A model generated the notes under the pieces. It saw only the letters and a program-made list of their open reading frames with translations. It was not told the origin of the DNA and did not search any database. A program made the translations under genes and the position numbers. A DNA stretch of 64,000 nucleotides, taken from NCBI RefSeq assembly GCF_031846245.1, contig NZ_JAVRIC010000005.1, forward strand, positions 1 to 64,000. The letters run 5' to 3'. Of the stretch, positions 1-8,257 are shown in pieces (the stretch's first letter is position 1; every line of letters begins with the position of its first letter). Source of the DNA: Banduia mediterranea. Lineage in GTDB: Bacteria > Pseudomonadota > Gammaproteobacteria > Nevskiales > Nevskiaceae.

Positions 1-4
1 AGCA

Positions 5-1339
5 TTATTTGGCGCGGTGGCGGTATTCGTTCCAGGCATAGGCGCACCAGACCACGCCGCAGCCCGCCGCCAGCGGTAGCGCGAATAAAATATGCACCTG
101 CACGGTGCCGGCGACGATGCCCAGCAGGCCGCCCAGCAACTGGATCACGGTGAGGTTGCCGCCGGTGTTGTCCAGCACCATCTTTTCCAACTCGTCGGTG
201 TCCAGTTCCATCACCTGCTGCTCGACCAGCTCGGTGACGTTGAGGTGCTGGACGGCGCTTTCGATGCCGGCGCGCAACCAGGCCTGGCCGGTAGGTGAGT
301 CCACCAGCTTCAGCGCATGGCCCTTGAGCCAGAGGATCGTCTGGATCAATGTTTCTTCGATCTGCGGCCAGTTGTCGGCATTGTTGAAATAGGCGTCGAT
401 CTGCTCAATGGTGGCGGGCAGCACGGTCTTGCGCGAGATCTCGCCCAGCCATCCGATCCAGCGATCGAGCTGGGTGTGGATCAGGGTCTGGGTGCTGTCG
501 GCCTCGAGCTCACGCTGGATGCCGTCCACCACCGCGTCGAGGCCCTCCATGATCTGGGCGATGAAACGCGGGTCGTCGGTAAACCGCTGCAGCATGTGCA
601 AGATGGCGTCCTGATCGAAGGACACCAGGTTTTTCAGCCCGCGGCCGATACCGCCCACGGCACGCCGGTCGGCGAGATAGGCCTCCAGCGCCCGGTCCAG
701 CCACGCCGCGATCTGCGGCAGTTGCTGCTGGAGCAGGTTGCGGCCCTGCTGCGCGGCCACACCGCGATTCTCCTGCGCTTCCAGGAAGGCGACCAGTTCG
801 GCGCGTGTTTTCTGCCAATAGCGCTCGATCGTGCCCGGATCGCGTGCGATCCGCTTAAGGGCGTCTTCTGCCAGATCGAAACCGTTGGTGAGCAGCGCCG
901 GGCCGCGGGTGTTGAGGAACTCGATCACCAGCGCGGTGATCTGCCGGCGAACCGCCGGTTCCTGCAGGTTGGCATCCAGCCACTGCGCCAGCCGGGTGGT
1001 GGCCAGATCAATCAGCTTGCGGTCACGGATATAGGCGATCACGATATCCGGCGCGAGCAGCCGCCGCTGCACGTTGTGGGCCAGACTGCGCGCGATCTGC
1101 GCCTGGTTGCGCGGCACCAGCCCGCGCCAGCCGAGCACCTGCCCGCGCTTGGGCTGGAACAGCATCTTGATCGCCAGATAGTTGGTGAAATAGCCGACCA
1201 GCCCGGCGACGGCGATCACGAAGCCGGATTTGAGGTAAAGGTTGCCGCCGAGCCAATGGTCCAGGCTGCCCAGCACGACCGCGACGACAATGAGGCCGTA
1301 GCGGAACCAGCGGTCCCATGTGACCAGATTGCCACTCAT
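5..1339 (-). CDS. DUF445 family membrane protein
   Basis: A 444-residue protein with two hydrophobic segments near the N-terminus (about residues 14-33 and 38-58), a long charged helical middle and a further hydrophobic segment near the C-terminus (about 400-430). The motif GYFTNYLAIKMLFQP after the second N-terminal segment is typical of the DUF445 (YheB/YjiN-like) family, whose biochemical role is unknown. The start at 1339 puts the first membrane segment at the expected distance. The stop lies five bases from the window edge. Family assignment is firm; function is not. Confidence 0.85.
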   Translation of the reverse strand: MSGNLVTWDRWFRYGLIVVAVVLGSLDHWLGGNLYLKSGFVIAVAGLVGYFTNYLAIKMLFQPKRGQVLGWRGLVPRNQAQIARSLAHNVQRRLLAPDIVIAYIRDRKLIDLATTRLAQWLDANLQEPAVRRQITALVIEFLNTRGPALLTNGFDLAEDALKRIARDPGTIERYWQKTRAELVAFLEAQENRGVAAQQGRNLLQQQLPQIAAWLDRALEAYLADRRAVGGIGRGLKNLVSFDQDAILHMLQRFTDDPRFIAQIMEGLDAVVDGIQRELEADSTQTLIHTQLDRWIGWLGEISRKTVLPATIEQIDAYFNNADNWPQIEETLIQTILWLKGHALKLVDSPTGQAWLRAGIESAVQHLNVTELVEQQVMELDTDELEKMVLDNTGGNLTVIQLLGGLLGIVAGTVQVHILFALPLAAGCGVVWCAYAWNEYRHRAK

Positions 1340-1489
1340 GTCATTGCCCCCCGCGCTGCATGGCTGCGAAGCCTACAGCAAATTGGCGCGGCGCTGGCTG
1401 TTCGATTTCTTGGGCTCGTCGGAGAAATCTGTGGGTGATAGAGCCTCTTCCGAAATTCCCGAACGAGGCTGATTTTCTCACAGTCGATT

Positions 1490-1940
1490 TCGGCGAAAAA
1501 GAGAAGCGCGGGTGTTGCCATTGACAGCACACCCGCTCAATGAATACCGCCCTGCGCGAAGGCCTGACGCAATTCCATCGTCGTTTCCAGCAGGAGCTGG
1601 CGCCCTTGGTGGAAGCCGATCTGCCCACGGCCTGCGACGTGGGCACCCAGCGCAACAGCCAGGGCTTCAAGACCACCTGGATCGGCTACAAGCTGCACCT
1701 GGACGTGGCCGACGGCCTGATCCCGATTTCAGCGGTGCTCGCCTCGGGCAGCGTCCACGACTCGCAGCGGGCGATCCCGTTGGCGACGATGAGTGCGCAG
1801 CGCGTGACCCACCTCTACGACCTGATGGATGCCGCCTGCTGCAGCCCGATTCTGCGCGCGCACAGTCAAGGCATGGGCCATGTGCCGTTGATCGATCACA
1901 AGGCGCGCCGTGGCGAGAAGATCGAGTCGGGAACCGGACA
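1490..1940 (+). pseudogene. Remnant of an IS4/IS5-type DDE transposase
   Basis: Two reading frames carry pieces of one transposase. The first reads AGVAIDSTPAQ (a typical first catalytic Asp context) and stops at 1541-1543. The second, from 1540, reads DVGTQRNSQG, then GYKLHLDVADG, ISAVLASGSVHDSQ and LYDLMDAA, which are the characteristic core blocks including the second Asp. Similarity fades at about 1930 (RRGEK) and the C-terminal block with the catalytic Glu is absent. The N-terminal DNA-binding part is also missing. The element is therefore inactive. Its ends could not be placed, and the rest of the 745-base gap between genes shows nothing else recognisable. Confidence 0.75.
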
Positions 1941-2084
1941 CCGAATGACAGCCCGTCCGACAGCAAATCGAGAACTGCGACACATCCGCGCGACGCGTCT
2001 TGCGATTACATTCGCCCCGGATTTAGTATCGTTCGTGGATCGCGGGCGAGGTCCATCTTACTGAGAACCACTGGGAGAGGTTAG

Positions 2085-2561
2085 ATGAAGAAACTGATGG
2101 CTGGCGCTGTCCTGCTTGCTGTGTCCTCGGCAGCTTCTGCGGTCGCCCCCGGCGGCCCGAACTGCGGCTGGGGCAACATGCTGTTCGAAGGCAAGTCAGG
2201 CACTGGTGCCCACTTCCTGGCCAGCACGACCAACGGCACTTCGGGCAACAACACCTTCGGCATGACCTCCGGCACCAATGGCTGCTCCGTTTCGGGCACG
2301 CTGACTTACGGTGGCAGGGCCATGATCAACGCGATGCTCAACGAGTTCACCGAGGATGTCGCGGTCGGTCAGGGCGATACCCTAACCGCGGTGGCGGTGG
2401 CCCTCGGCGTCGAGAAGGAAGACCGCGCCGCGTTCGCACAGGTGACCCACGAGAACTTCGGTGTGCTGTTCCCGAACGAGAACGTGACTGCCGACGAGGT
2501 GATCGCGAACCTCGAGACGCTGATGCTTGCGGACGCACGTCTGGCCAAGTACGTCGCCTGA
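2085..2561 (+). CDS. DUF3015 family secreted protein
   Basis: 158 residues with a cleavable signal peptide (charged start MKK, hydrophobic stretch, cleavage near ASA at about residue 19). The mature start APGGPNCGWGNMLFEG and the later FGMTSGTNGC block are hallmarks of DUF3015, a family of exported proteins of unknown role. Two Cys (in NCGW and NGCS) could form a disulphide. A GGGAGAGG ribosome binding site lies about 6 bases before the ATG. The gene stands alone between a transposase remnant and its own terminator. Confidence 0.85.
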   Translation: MKKLMAGAVLLAVSSAASAVAPGGPNCGWGNMLFEGKSGTGAHFLASTTNGTSGNNTFGMTSGTNGCSVSGTLTYGGRAMINAMLNEFTEDVAVGQGDTLTAVAVALGVEKEDRAAFAQVTHENFGVLFPNENVTADEVIANLETLMLADARLAKYVA

Positions 2562-2606
2562 TCATCCGACACTGCCGCCAACGCGGCAGCCCGGTTGTCC
2601 AATCGG

Positions 2607-2635
2607 GCCCGGTATCTCAGGATGCCGGGCTTTTT
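2607..2635 (+). terminator. Rho-independent terminator after the DUF3015 gene
   Basis: The arms GCCCGGTATC and GATGCCGGGC pair over 10 positions (one G-T) around a TCAG loop and are followed by five T. It sits 46 bases after the DUF3015 stop and just before the next gene. Confidence 0.85.
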
Positions 2636-2653
2636 CGTGGCTGTTCCGCAGCA

Positions 2654-4531
2654 ATGCACACCATGCGCGCGTTCGTGTCGTCCCTGCTCAGTCTGCTTGC
2701 AATGCTGCCGGCCGCGGCCTGGTCGGCCGATGACGCCTGGGCGCAGGCGCAGGCCAGTCATTTGTGGCAGCGTGACGAATGGCTCAAGCTCGTCCACTAC
2801 AAGGCGGGTGCATGGGCGGGCACCTGGCGCAGCGATGCCGACGATCCGCGCTTCTTCCTCGCCGACACTGGCCCGCAGGATCCGCGCGCCGAGCTGGCGG
2901 CGACCCTCGCGGCCTTCGCCGCGCCAGCCGAGCTGGGCGACGCGCACGCGCAGTGCCGTTTCGTCGCGCGGCTGAGCTGGCTGCGCAGCGAACTCGAGCT
3001 GGGCGAGCTGTCGCAACCCGACTGCGCCGGGTACCGGAAATTCCGGGATCTGGTCCAGGCCACCCGCGTGGTGCTGGTGTTTCCGTCGTATTACCTCAAC
3101 AGTCCGTCGTCGATGTTCGGCCACACCTTGCTGCGGCTGGATTCGGGCGAGGCCGACGGCGGCTCGGAATACCTGTCGTTCGCGGTCAATTTCGGCGCCA
3201 TCGTCGACCCCGGCGACAACGGCCTGTTCTTCGCCTTGAAAGGCCTGACCGGCGCCTATCCCGGCCAGTTCGCGGTCGACCACTATTACAAGAAGATCCA
3301 GGAGTACAACCACGGCGAGAACCGCGACATCTGGGAATACCCGCTCGACCTGAGCGCGCCCGAGACCGAGCGTTTGATCCAGCACCTGTGGGAGCTGCGC
3401 GAGATCGAGTTCGCGTACTACTTCTTCGACGAGAACTGCTCCTACCGGGTTCTCGAACTGCTCGAAGTCGCGCGCCCCGGCATCGACCTGACCAGCGCGT
3501 TTCCGCTGACCGCGATTCCGATCGATACCGTGCGCGCGGTGCAGCGCGCCGGTGCAGTGCAGGGCAAGCACTTCCGCGCGGCCAAGGGTACGGTGCTCAA
3601 GCAGCGGCTTGCAGCGCTGCCGCCGGAACTGCACGAGGTGGTCGTCGAACTGAGCCTGTCCCCCGAACGGCTCGACGACGACGACTTGCAGGCGCTGGAC
3701 CCGGCGACCCGGGCGCAGCTCATCGAGGCCGCCTACAAGTACCTGCGCTACACCCAGACCGACGCGGCACGCGACCCGGCGGTGGCACAGCGCAGTTTCC
3801 GGCTGCTGCAGGCCTTGCGCCGACAGGCCGCCGAACTGCCCGGAGACGACGCGCCGGTCGATCCGGACCGTTCGCCGGACCTCAGTCACGGCAGCCGTCG
3901 GCTCGCCGCCGGCCTGTGGACCGAAGAAGAGCGGGAATACCTGAGCCTGGGGCTGCGTCTTTCGCTGCACAGCCTGCAGGAGAATCGCGCCGGCTTTCCG
4001 CTCGGTGCCCAGATCAACCTCGGCAACGTCGACCTGCGGGTCGAGGACGATGGCCGGCTCGACCTGAACCGCCTGGATCTGATCGACATCGTTTCGCTGA
4101 GCCCACGCGACCGCTTCTTCAAACCGTTGTCCTGGGCGGTACGGACCGGCGTCGAGCGCCAGTGGACCGGCGGACGCGAGCACCGGGTCGCCCATGTCAA
4201 CGGTGGCGCCGGCGCCAGCCGTGCCCCGTGGCCCGGCGCACTGGTCTACAGCCTGGCCACGGCGCGGCTCGAGTACAACCACGGCTACGCCGACCGGCTG
4301 CAGCCGGCGACGGGCCTGCGCGGCGGCCTGTTGCAGGATCTCGGCGCGTTGACCCTGCACTGGGATCTCGGCGCCGAGAAGTTCGCCAACGGCGAGACGC
4401 GCGTGCGCGCGGAGCTGCGCCACAATCTGCGCCTGTCGCGCCACCAGGCTCTGCATCTGGAGCTGCTGTGGCGCGACCAGCAGCCAGAGGACACGCTCGC
4501 CGTCGGCCTGCGTTACCAGTACTACTACTGA
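2654..4531 (+). CDS. DUF4105 (Lnb-like) periplasmic domain protein with barrel-like C-terminus
   Basis: 625 residues with a signal peptide ending near AWSAD. Residues about 140-330 form the DUF4105/Lnb N-terminal-type domain: FGHTLLRL carries a conserved His and FDENCSYRVLELL a conserved Cys, the pair proposed as catalytic in the Lnb lipoprotein N-acyltransferase family (family knowledge). From about residue 430 the sequence alternates polar and hydrophobic residues in strand-like blocks and ends in YQYYY, an aromatic C-terminus typical of outer-membrane beta-barrels. I infer a periplasmic Cys-enzyme domain joined to an outer-membrane anchor. The lipoprotein hydrolase follows after 5 bases, suggesting an operon. 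The precise substrate is unknown. Confidence 0.8.
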   Translation: MHTMRAFVSSLLSLLAMLPAAAWSADDAWAQAQASHLWQRDEWLKLVHYKAGAWAGTWRSDADDPRFFLADTGPQDPRAELAATLAAFAAPAELGDAHAQCRFVARLSWLRSELELGELSQPDCAGYRKFRDLVQATRVVLVFPSYYLNSPSSMFGHTLLRLDSGEADGGSEYLSFAVNFGAIVDPGDNGLFFALKGLTGAYPGQFAVDHYYKKIQEYNHGENRDIWEYPLDLSAPETERLIQHLWELREIEFAYYFFDENCSYRVLELLEVARPGIDLTSAFPLTAIPIDTVRAVQRAGAVQGKHFRAAKGTVLKQRLAALPPELHEVVVELSLSPERLDDDDLQALDPATRAQLIEAAYKYLRYTQTDAARDPAVAQRSFRLLQALRRQAAELPGDDAPVDPDRSPDLSHGSRRLAAGLWTEEEREYLSLGLRLSLHSLQENRAGFPLGAQINLGNVDLRVEDDGRLDLNRLDLIDIVSLSPRDRFFKPLSWAVRTGVERQWTGGREHRVAHVNGGAGASRAPWPGALVYSLATARLEYNHGYADRLQPATGLRGGLLQDLGALTLHWDLGAEKFANGETRVRAELRHNLRLSRHQALHLELLWRDQQPEDTLAVGLRYQYYY

Positions 4532-4536
4532 CTGCC

Positions 4537-5379
4537 ATGACTCCGGTACGCCTACTGCTCGGCCTGCTGTGCGCCGTGCTGTCCGGCTGCACCTCGGTAT
4601 TCCTGTATCCGGACCGCGTTCAGCACCTCGCGGACCGTGCGCTCGGCACACCAGCGGAGGACGTGTGGATCGAGGCCCGCGACGGCAATCGGCTGCATGC
4701 ACTGCATCTGCCCGCGCAGGGCGCACTGAAGGCCACGTTACTGCACCTGCACGGCAATGCCGAGAACCTGAGTTCGCACGTGCACCTCGTCAGCTGGCTG
4801 CCGGCGCGCGGCTATGCCGTGCTCGCGCTCGACTCCCGCGGCTACGGCCGCTCGCAGGGCGCAGCGAGCGTCGCCGCGATGCACGAGGACGCCGAAGCGG
4901 CGCTGGCCTGGCTCGTGGCGCGGGGGCAATCGCGCACCGGGCCGTTGATCGTCCTCGGCCAGAGCATCGGCGGCTCGGTCGCGATCCGCATGGTGGCGCA
5001 GTCGCCGCTGCGCGAGCATGTGACGGCCGTGGTTGCCGACAGCGCGTTCTCCGGCTACCGGCGCATCGCGCGGGAAAAGCTCGCACAGCCGTGGCTGACC
5101 TGGCCGCTGCAATGGCCGCTGTCCTTGCTCGTCTCCGACCGCTTCGCGGCCGTGGACGTCGTTGCCGGGATCAGCCCGATCCCGCTGCTGCTGATCCATG
5201 GCGAGCGCGACATCATCGTCGACGCCAGCCACTCGCAGCGCCTGTACGCCGCGGCGAGCGAGCCAAAGACGCTATGGCGGATCGCGCAAGGCGGGCACAT
5301 CGACGCGCTACGCAGCGACTCGGTGCAGGCCCGCCTGGTCGAATACCTGGACCGCATCGTGCAGGCGAACAACGACTGA
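4537..5379 (+). CDS. Alpha/beta hydrolase lipoprotein
   Basis: 280 residues. The N-terminal hydrophobic stretch ends in the lipobox LSGC, so it is probably a lipoprotein. An alpha/beta hydrolase fold follows: HGNAE oxyanion region, nucleophile elbow GQSIGG, acidic residue in GERDIIVD and the catalytic His in GGHID. This matches the BEM46/YfhR-like serine hydrolases of unknown natural substrate. It starts 5 bases after the DUF4105 gene, so the two are probably co-transcribed and may act on the same envelope substrate (inference). Confidence 0.82.
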   Translation: MTPVRLLLGLLCAVLSGCTSVFLYPDRVQHLADRALGTPAEDVWIEARDGNRLHALHLPAQGALKATLLHLHGNAENLSSHVHLVSWLPARGYAVLALDSRGYGRSQGAASVAAMHEDAEAALAWLVARGQSRTGPLIVLGQSIGGSVAIRMVAQSPLREHVTAVVADSAFSGYRRIAREKLAQPWLTWPLQWPLSLLVSDRFAAVDVVAGISPIPLLLIHGERDIIVDASHSQRLYAAASEPKTLWRIAQGGHIDALRSDSVQARLVEYLDRIVQANND

Positions 5380-5412
5380 ATCGCAACGCGCAGAGGTTAC
5401 GGTCGGTTACGC

Positions 5413-5489
5413 GGTTACGGTGACGGTATACAAAACGCACGAATTGGTTCGGGGCCGAATAAGGGAAACGGTAAACCGTCACCGTAACC
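5413..5489. repeat. Inverted repeat with 15-base perfect arms
   Basis: GGTTACGGTGACGGT (5413-5427) recurs as its exact complement at 5475-5489; allowing one mismatch the arms extend to 19 bases. The 47-base spacer shows no gene. GGTTAC is also repeated directly three times at the left side (about 5395-5418). It lies between the convergent hydrolase and MscS genes and has no T-run, so it is not a standard terminator. A second, shorter inverted pair (GACACCCGG/CCGGGTGTC) lies within about 5505-5607. Confidence 0.7.
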
Positions 5490-5611
5490 CCATCGAAGCC
5501 GGTGTCGGGACACCCGGCGGGCGACCATGGCTGCCGTATTCGCGACACCGGTCAGCGAAGGAGCAGCCTGAACGTCGTTCCTCTTCGTTGTTGTCACCGG
5601 GTGTCGTGCCC

Positions 5612-6469
5612 TCAGGCGTCCGCGCGTGGCGGCATTTCTTCCTGCGGTGTATCGCGCAGGTGCAGGTCCATCTGCGGAAACGGAATCTCGATGCCTTCCG
5701 CGTCGAAACGCAGCTTGATCTTCTCGATCATGTCGCAGCGCGTGTTCCACCAGTCGCCACTGTTGGTCCAGCCACGCACCGCGAAATCCACCGAGCTGTC
5801 GCCGAGGTTGGTGCAATGCACCGTCTTGGCAGGGTCTTCGAGGAAGCGCGGCTCATTCGCGAGCAGGTCCAGCAACAGGTTCTTGGCCTTGAGCAGATCG
5901 GAGTTGTAGGAAATGCCGATCGTCAGATCAACGCGGCGGATCGGGCGAATGCTGAAGTTGGTGATGGTGTTGCCCCAGACCGAGGAATTCGGCAGCGTCA
6001 CTTCCTGGCCGTCCGGAGACTTCAGCACGGTCACCACGATCTTGAGGTGTTCGACCACACCCATGGTGCCGCCGATCTGTACGAAGTCGCCGGCGCGGAA
6101 CGGCCGGAACATGATCAACAGCACCCCGGAGGCGAACGAGGACAGCTGCCCCTGCAAGGCCAGGCCGACCGCCACCGCCATGCCGCCGAGCACCGCAGCC
6201 GCCGAGGTGGTATCGACGCCGAGCTTGCCGAGTGCCGCGATCACAACGATCGCCAGCGCAATGCCATACAGCACGTTGCCGACGAAATTGACGATCATCG
6301 GGTCCGATTCCTTGCGCGATATCACCTTGCGCACCAGGCGGACGATGAGCTTGGCGACCCAGCGGCCGATCACGAACGTCAACAGGGCGGCGATGACACG
6401 CCAGATCACCGGCAGCACGAAGGTCATCATGGTGTCGACATCGGTGAGCCTTTCTAGCAGAGCATCCAC
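5612..6469 (-). CDS. Small-conductance mechanosensitive channel, MscS family
   Basis: 285 residues. Three N-terminal membrane helices (about residues 15-40, 58-80 and 88-120) lead into a Gly/Ala-rich pore helix (AAAVLGGMAVAVGLALQG), then the MscS beta domain (FRPFRAGDFVQIGG, then LPNSSVWGNTITN) and the mixed C-terminal domain. Length matches E. coli MscS (286). I chose the GTG at 6469 because AGGAG lies 6 bases upstream; the longer upstream frame runs into the intron remnant and has no family similarity. Function: tension-gated release of solutes under hypo-osmotic shock. Confidence 0.92.
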   Translation of the reverse strand: MDALLERLTDVDTMMTFVLPVIWRVIAALLTFVIGRWVAKLIVRLVRKVISRKESDPMIVNFVGNVLYGIALAIVVIAALGKLGVDTTSAAAVLGGMAVAVGLALQGQLSSFASGVLLIMFRPFRAGDFVQIGGTMGVVEHLKIVVTVLKSPDGQEVTLPNSSVWGNTITNFSIRPIRRVDLTIGISYNSDLLKAKNLLLDLLANEPRFLEDPAKTVHCTNLGDSSVDFAVRGWTNSGDWWNTRCDMIEKIKLRFDAEGIEIPFPQMDLHLRDTPQEEMPPRADA

Positions 6470-6678
6470 AACGACTCCTAAAGCTTTGGGGACAGGCCGG
6501 GCAGTGTAGTGGCGTATCCTCGATCCGCAAATTGCATTGCGGGCAAGGCAATAAGGGGTCGGAGTGAATAAAATGGCTCTTGTGCCGTTGCATGAGGTAG
6601 GAAGGGGGTAGCCGTCCGGCATAAGGGCCTGTAAAAACGAGTGTTCTTGAACATTTCGAGTACACAGACAAATGGGGA

Positions 6679-7062
6679 GTGCGCCAGCACAAACTGGCAA
6701 GTGATAGTTGGTGAAAGACCGATACAGGAAAGGAGTAGCGAACCGTCTTGTCCCCGAGTCATGCGTTGGTCATCGTGAGGTGGGCGACGAAGCGTTGACA
6801 GGGGACACCGGCAGGCCAGCCATGGAGCCGCGAAATTTTCAATTCGGGATGCCGACGCCGTTCCCCAAGGCGGAAGGCCACACACAGCGCGGGGCAACAC
6901 GCGAGCCGCGCTGTGATCCGGCGCGGTCGGAGAGACCCTGAGCACGCCGGGAAGTCACTTGCACAGGAGCTGGGAGGTCTCAACGGAGCCCGAGGGTAGT
7001 GAGTCGGGCGTGGCGGGCAAGGTCAGTATCGCGGGGCAATTGCCCGAGAAAGCGGCATCGGG
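6679..7062 (+). mobile_element. 5' remnant of a group II intron
   Basis: The stretch begins GTGCGCC, the conserved 5' end of group II introns, and continues with blocks typical of domain I (TTGGTGAAAGACC, CAGGAA, CGAGTCATGCG) and the later GAGCTGGGAGGTCTC and AGCCCGAGGGTAGTGAGTCGGGC blocks that come just before the maturase gene. A frame then opens that reads RSWEVSTEPEGSESGVAGK, resembling maturase N-termini. The reverse transcriptase and domains V and VI are absent; similarity ends by about 7060, against the next gene's terminator. It is thus a non-mobile fragment. Assignment is by recalled motifs and needs a covariance search. Confidence 0.6.
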
Positions 7063-7066
7063 CGTC

Positions 7067-7094
7067 GAAAAATGCCCCTCCGGAGAGGGGCATT
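7067..7094 (-). terminator. Terminator of the serine-rich lipoprotein gene
   Basis: Ten-base perfect arms AATGCCCCTC and GAGGGGCATT around a CGGA loop. On the minus strand the hairpin is followed by a T-run (A-run at 7068-7072 on plus). It lies 27 bases beyond the stop at 7122. Confidence 0.85.
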
Positions 7095-7121
7095 CGAGGC
7101 CTTTCATGTCAAAACGCCGAT

Positions 7122-8144
7122 TCAGGTACCGGACTCGCTGGCCGTCAGACATTCGGCATCCAGAGCTTCGAGATCTTCTAGGGTGTAGGTCACCGGGCTG
7201 CCGCCGTTCAGCGTGACCGTGATCGACTGATCCTCGTTGTAGACAATCCCTGCGACGTCGTCGCCGGCATCGAGCTGCAACTCGCCACCTCGCAGTTCGC
7301 CGGATTCGTCCTCGGCGATCAGCGGGCTCACGGTGCTGATCTGCACCATTCCGCTTGGGCAGCTGTCATTCAACAAATCTTCGGAGCCGATCAGGCCGTC
7401 CAGCGTAGTCTCCGAGAGACCCACCGTTTCGGCGGGCACGACACTGGACACGAATAGCGCGCCGTCCATTGATTCACCCAGCAGGATGCGGTTGTGGTAA
7501 TCGCCAGCTGGTGATCCATGACTCTCGATCTCCCCACGCAGATAGACCTGACTGCTAACGTGCTCATCGTCCTGCGATTGCGTGTGAATCACGCCGAAGA
7601 AGCTGAGATTGCTGGATTCGGTGACGCTGCCCTGCGTGGTGTTCGTCGACAGGGTGAAAGGCAGGTCTTCGGCCGTACCGAAGCCGACGTAGTCGATTCC
7701 GCTGTCGGTGCCGTCGGCCGGTGTGCCTGATTCTTCATAGCCATCGATGGATGAACTGAACGAGAAGTCCGCAGATTCGAACGATGCGATGCAATCGCGA
7801 TATTCGCTGGATTCGATGTTGAACAGACTGTCAGTGAACGGTGAATCGACCGATTCGGAGCGGGTATCGAAGGTCTCGACCATTCCGCTGGTATCACAGC
7901 TTTCCACCGTCTTGTAGGCCTTCGACGATTCCGAAGTTTCCGGAATTTCCGGAATGGGTGGGGATTGGGCGACGCTCAACAGGCTGGCGCCGAACACCGC
8001 GACATCGTCGGTCGAGGTGAGCTCCACGAACCCCAGGTCATCGGCCGGTGGCGTGCCGCCATCACCGCCGTCGTCACCACTGCCGCCACCGCAGGCGGCC
8101 AGAATCAAGCTGGCGAACAGGCTTCCAAGTATGAGTTTGTACAT
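7122..8144 (-). CDS. Serine-rich lipoprotein of unknown function
   Basis: 340 residues. The signal sequence ends in lipobox LAAC, followed by a Gly/Asp-rich flexible linker (GGGSGDDGGDGG). The rest is acidic and rich in Ser, Thr and Glu with four further Cys (in ESCDT, RDCIAS, NDSCPS and AECLT), which could form two disulphides. No domain is recognised. It is exported and probably membrane anchored. The gene is monocistronic, with its own terminator, and divergent from rlmJ across 113 bases that must hold both promoters. Confidence 0.7.
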   Translation of the reverse strand: MYKLILGSLFASLILAACGGGSGDDGGDGGTPPADDLGFVELTSTDDVAVFGASLLSVAQSPPIPEIPETSESSKAYKTVESCDTSGMVETFDTRSESVDSPFTDSLFNIESSEYRDCIASFESADFSFSSSIDGYEESGTPADGTDSGIDYVGFGTAEDLPFTLSTNTTQGSVTESSNLSFFGVIHTQSQDDEHVSSQVYLRGEIESHGSPAGDYHNRILLGESMDGALFVSSVVPAETVGLSETTLDGLIGSEDLLNDSCPSGMVQISTVSPLIAEDESGELRGGELQLDAGDDVAGIVYNEDQSITVTLNGGSPVTYTLEDLEALDAECLTASESGT

Positions 8145-8257
8145 AAGTCAGCATTCCCTTTTGATGTGGACGTATCAGAGATACGGATAAAAATCGGAAT
8201 TGCGGACAGCGCGGCACACCAATCCGCGATAATGGGCGGCCATGAGCACAGGTTCCG

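Noticed and set aside
317-1438. Long open frame antisense to the DUF445 gene
   Set aside because: High-GC coding DNA produces long antisense frames; its composition is that of a shadow and no domain is seen.
2779-4536. Large Arg-rich frame running into the hydrolase gene
   Set aside because: The first 586 residues are a shadow of the DUF4105 gene; only the part after 4537 has a lipobox and hydrolase motifs.
6540-6620. GGGGTCGGAGTGAAT motif resembling sequences seen beside RAYT/Y1 transposases
   Set aside because: Only one copy is present, no transposase gene is nearby, and the resemblance is from memory.
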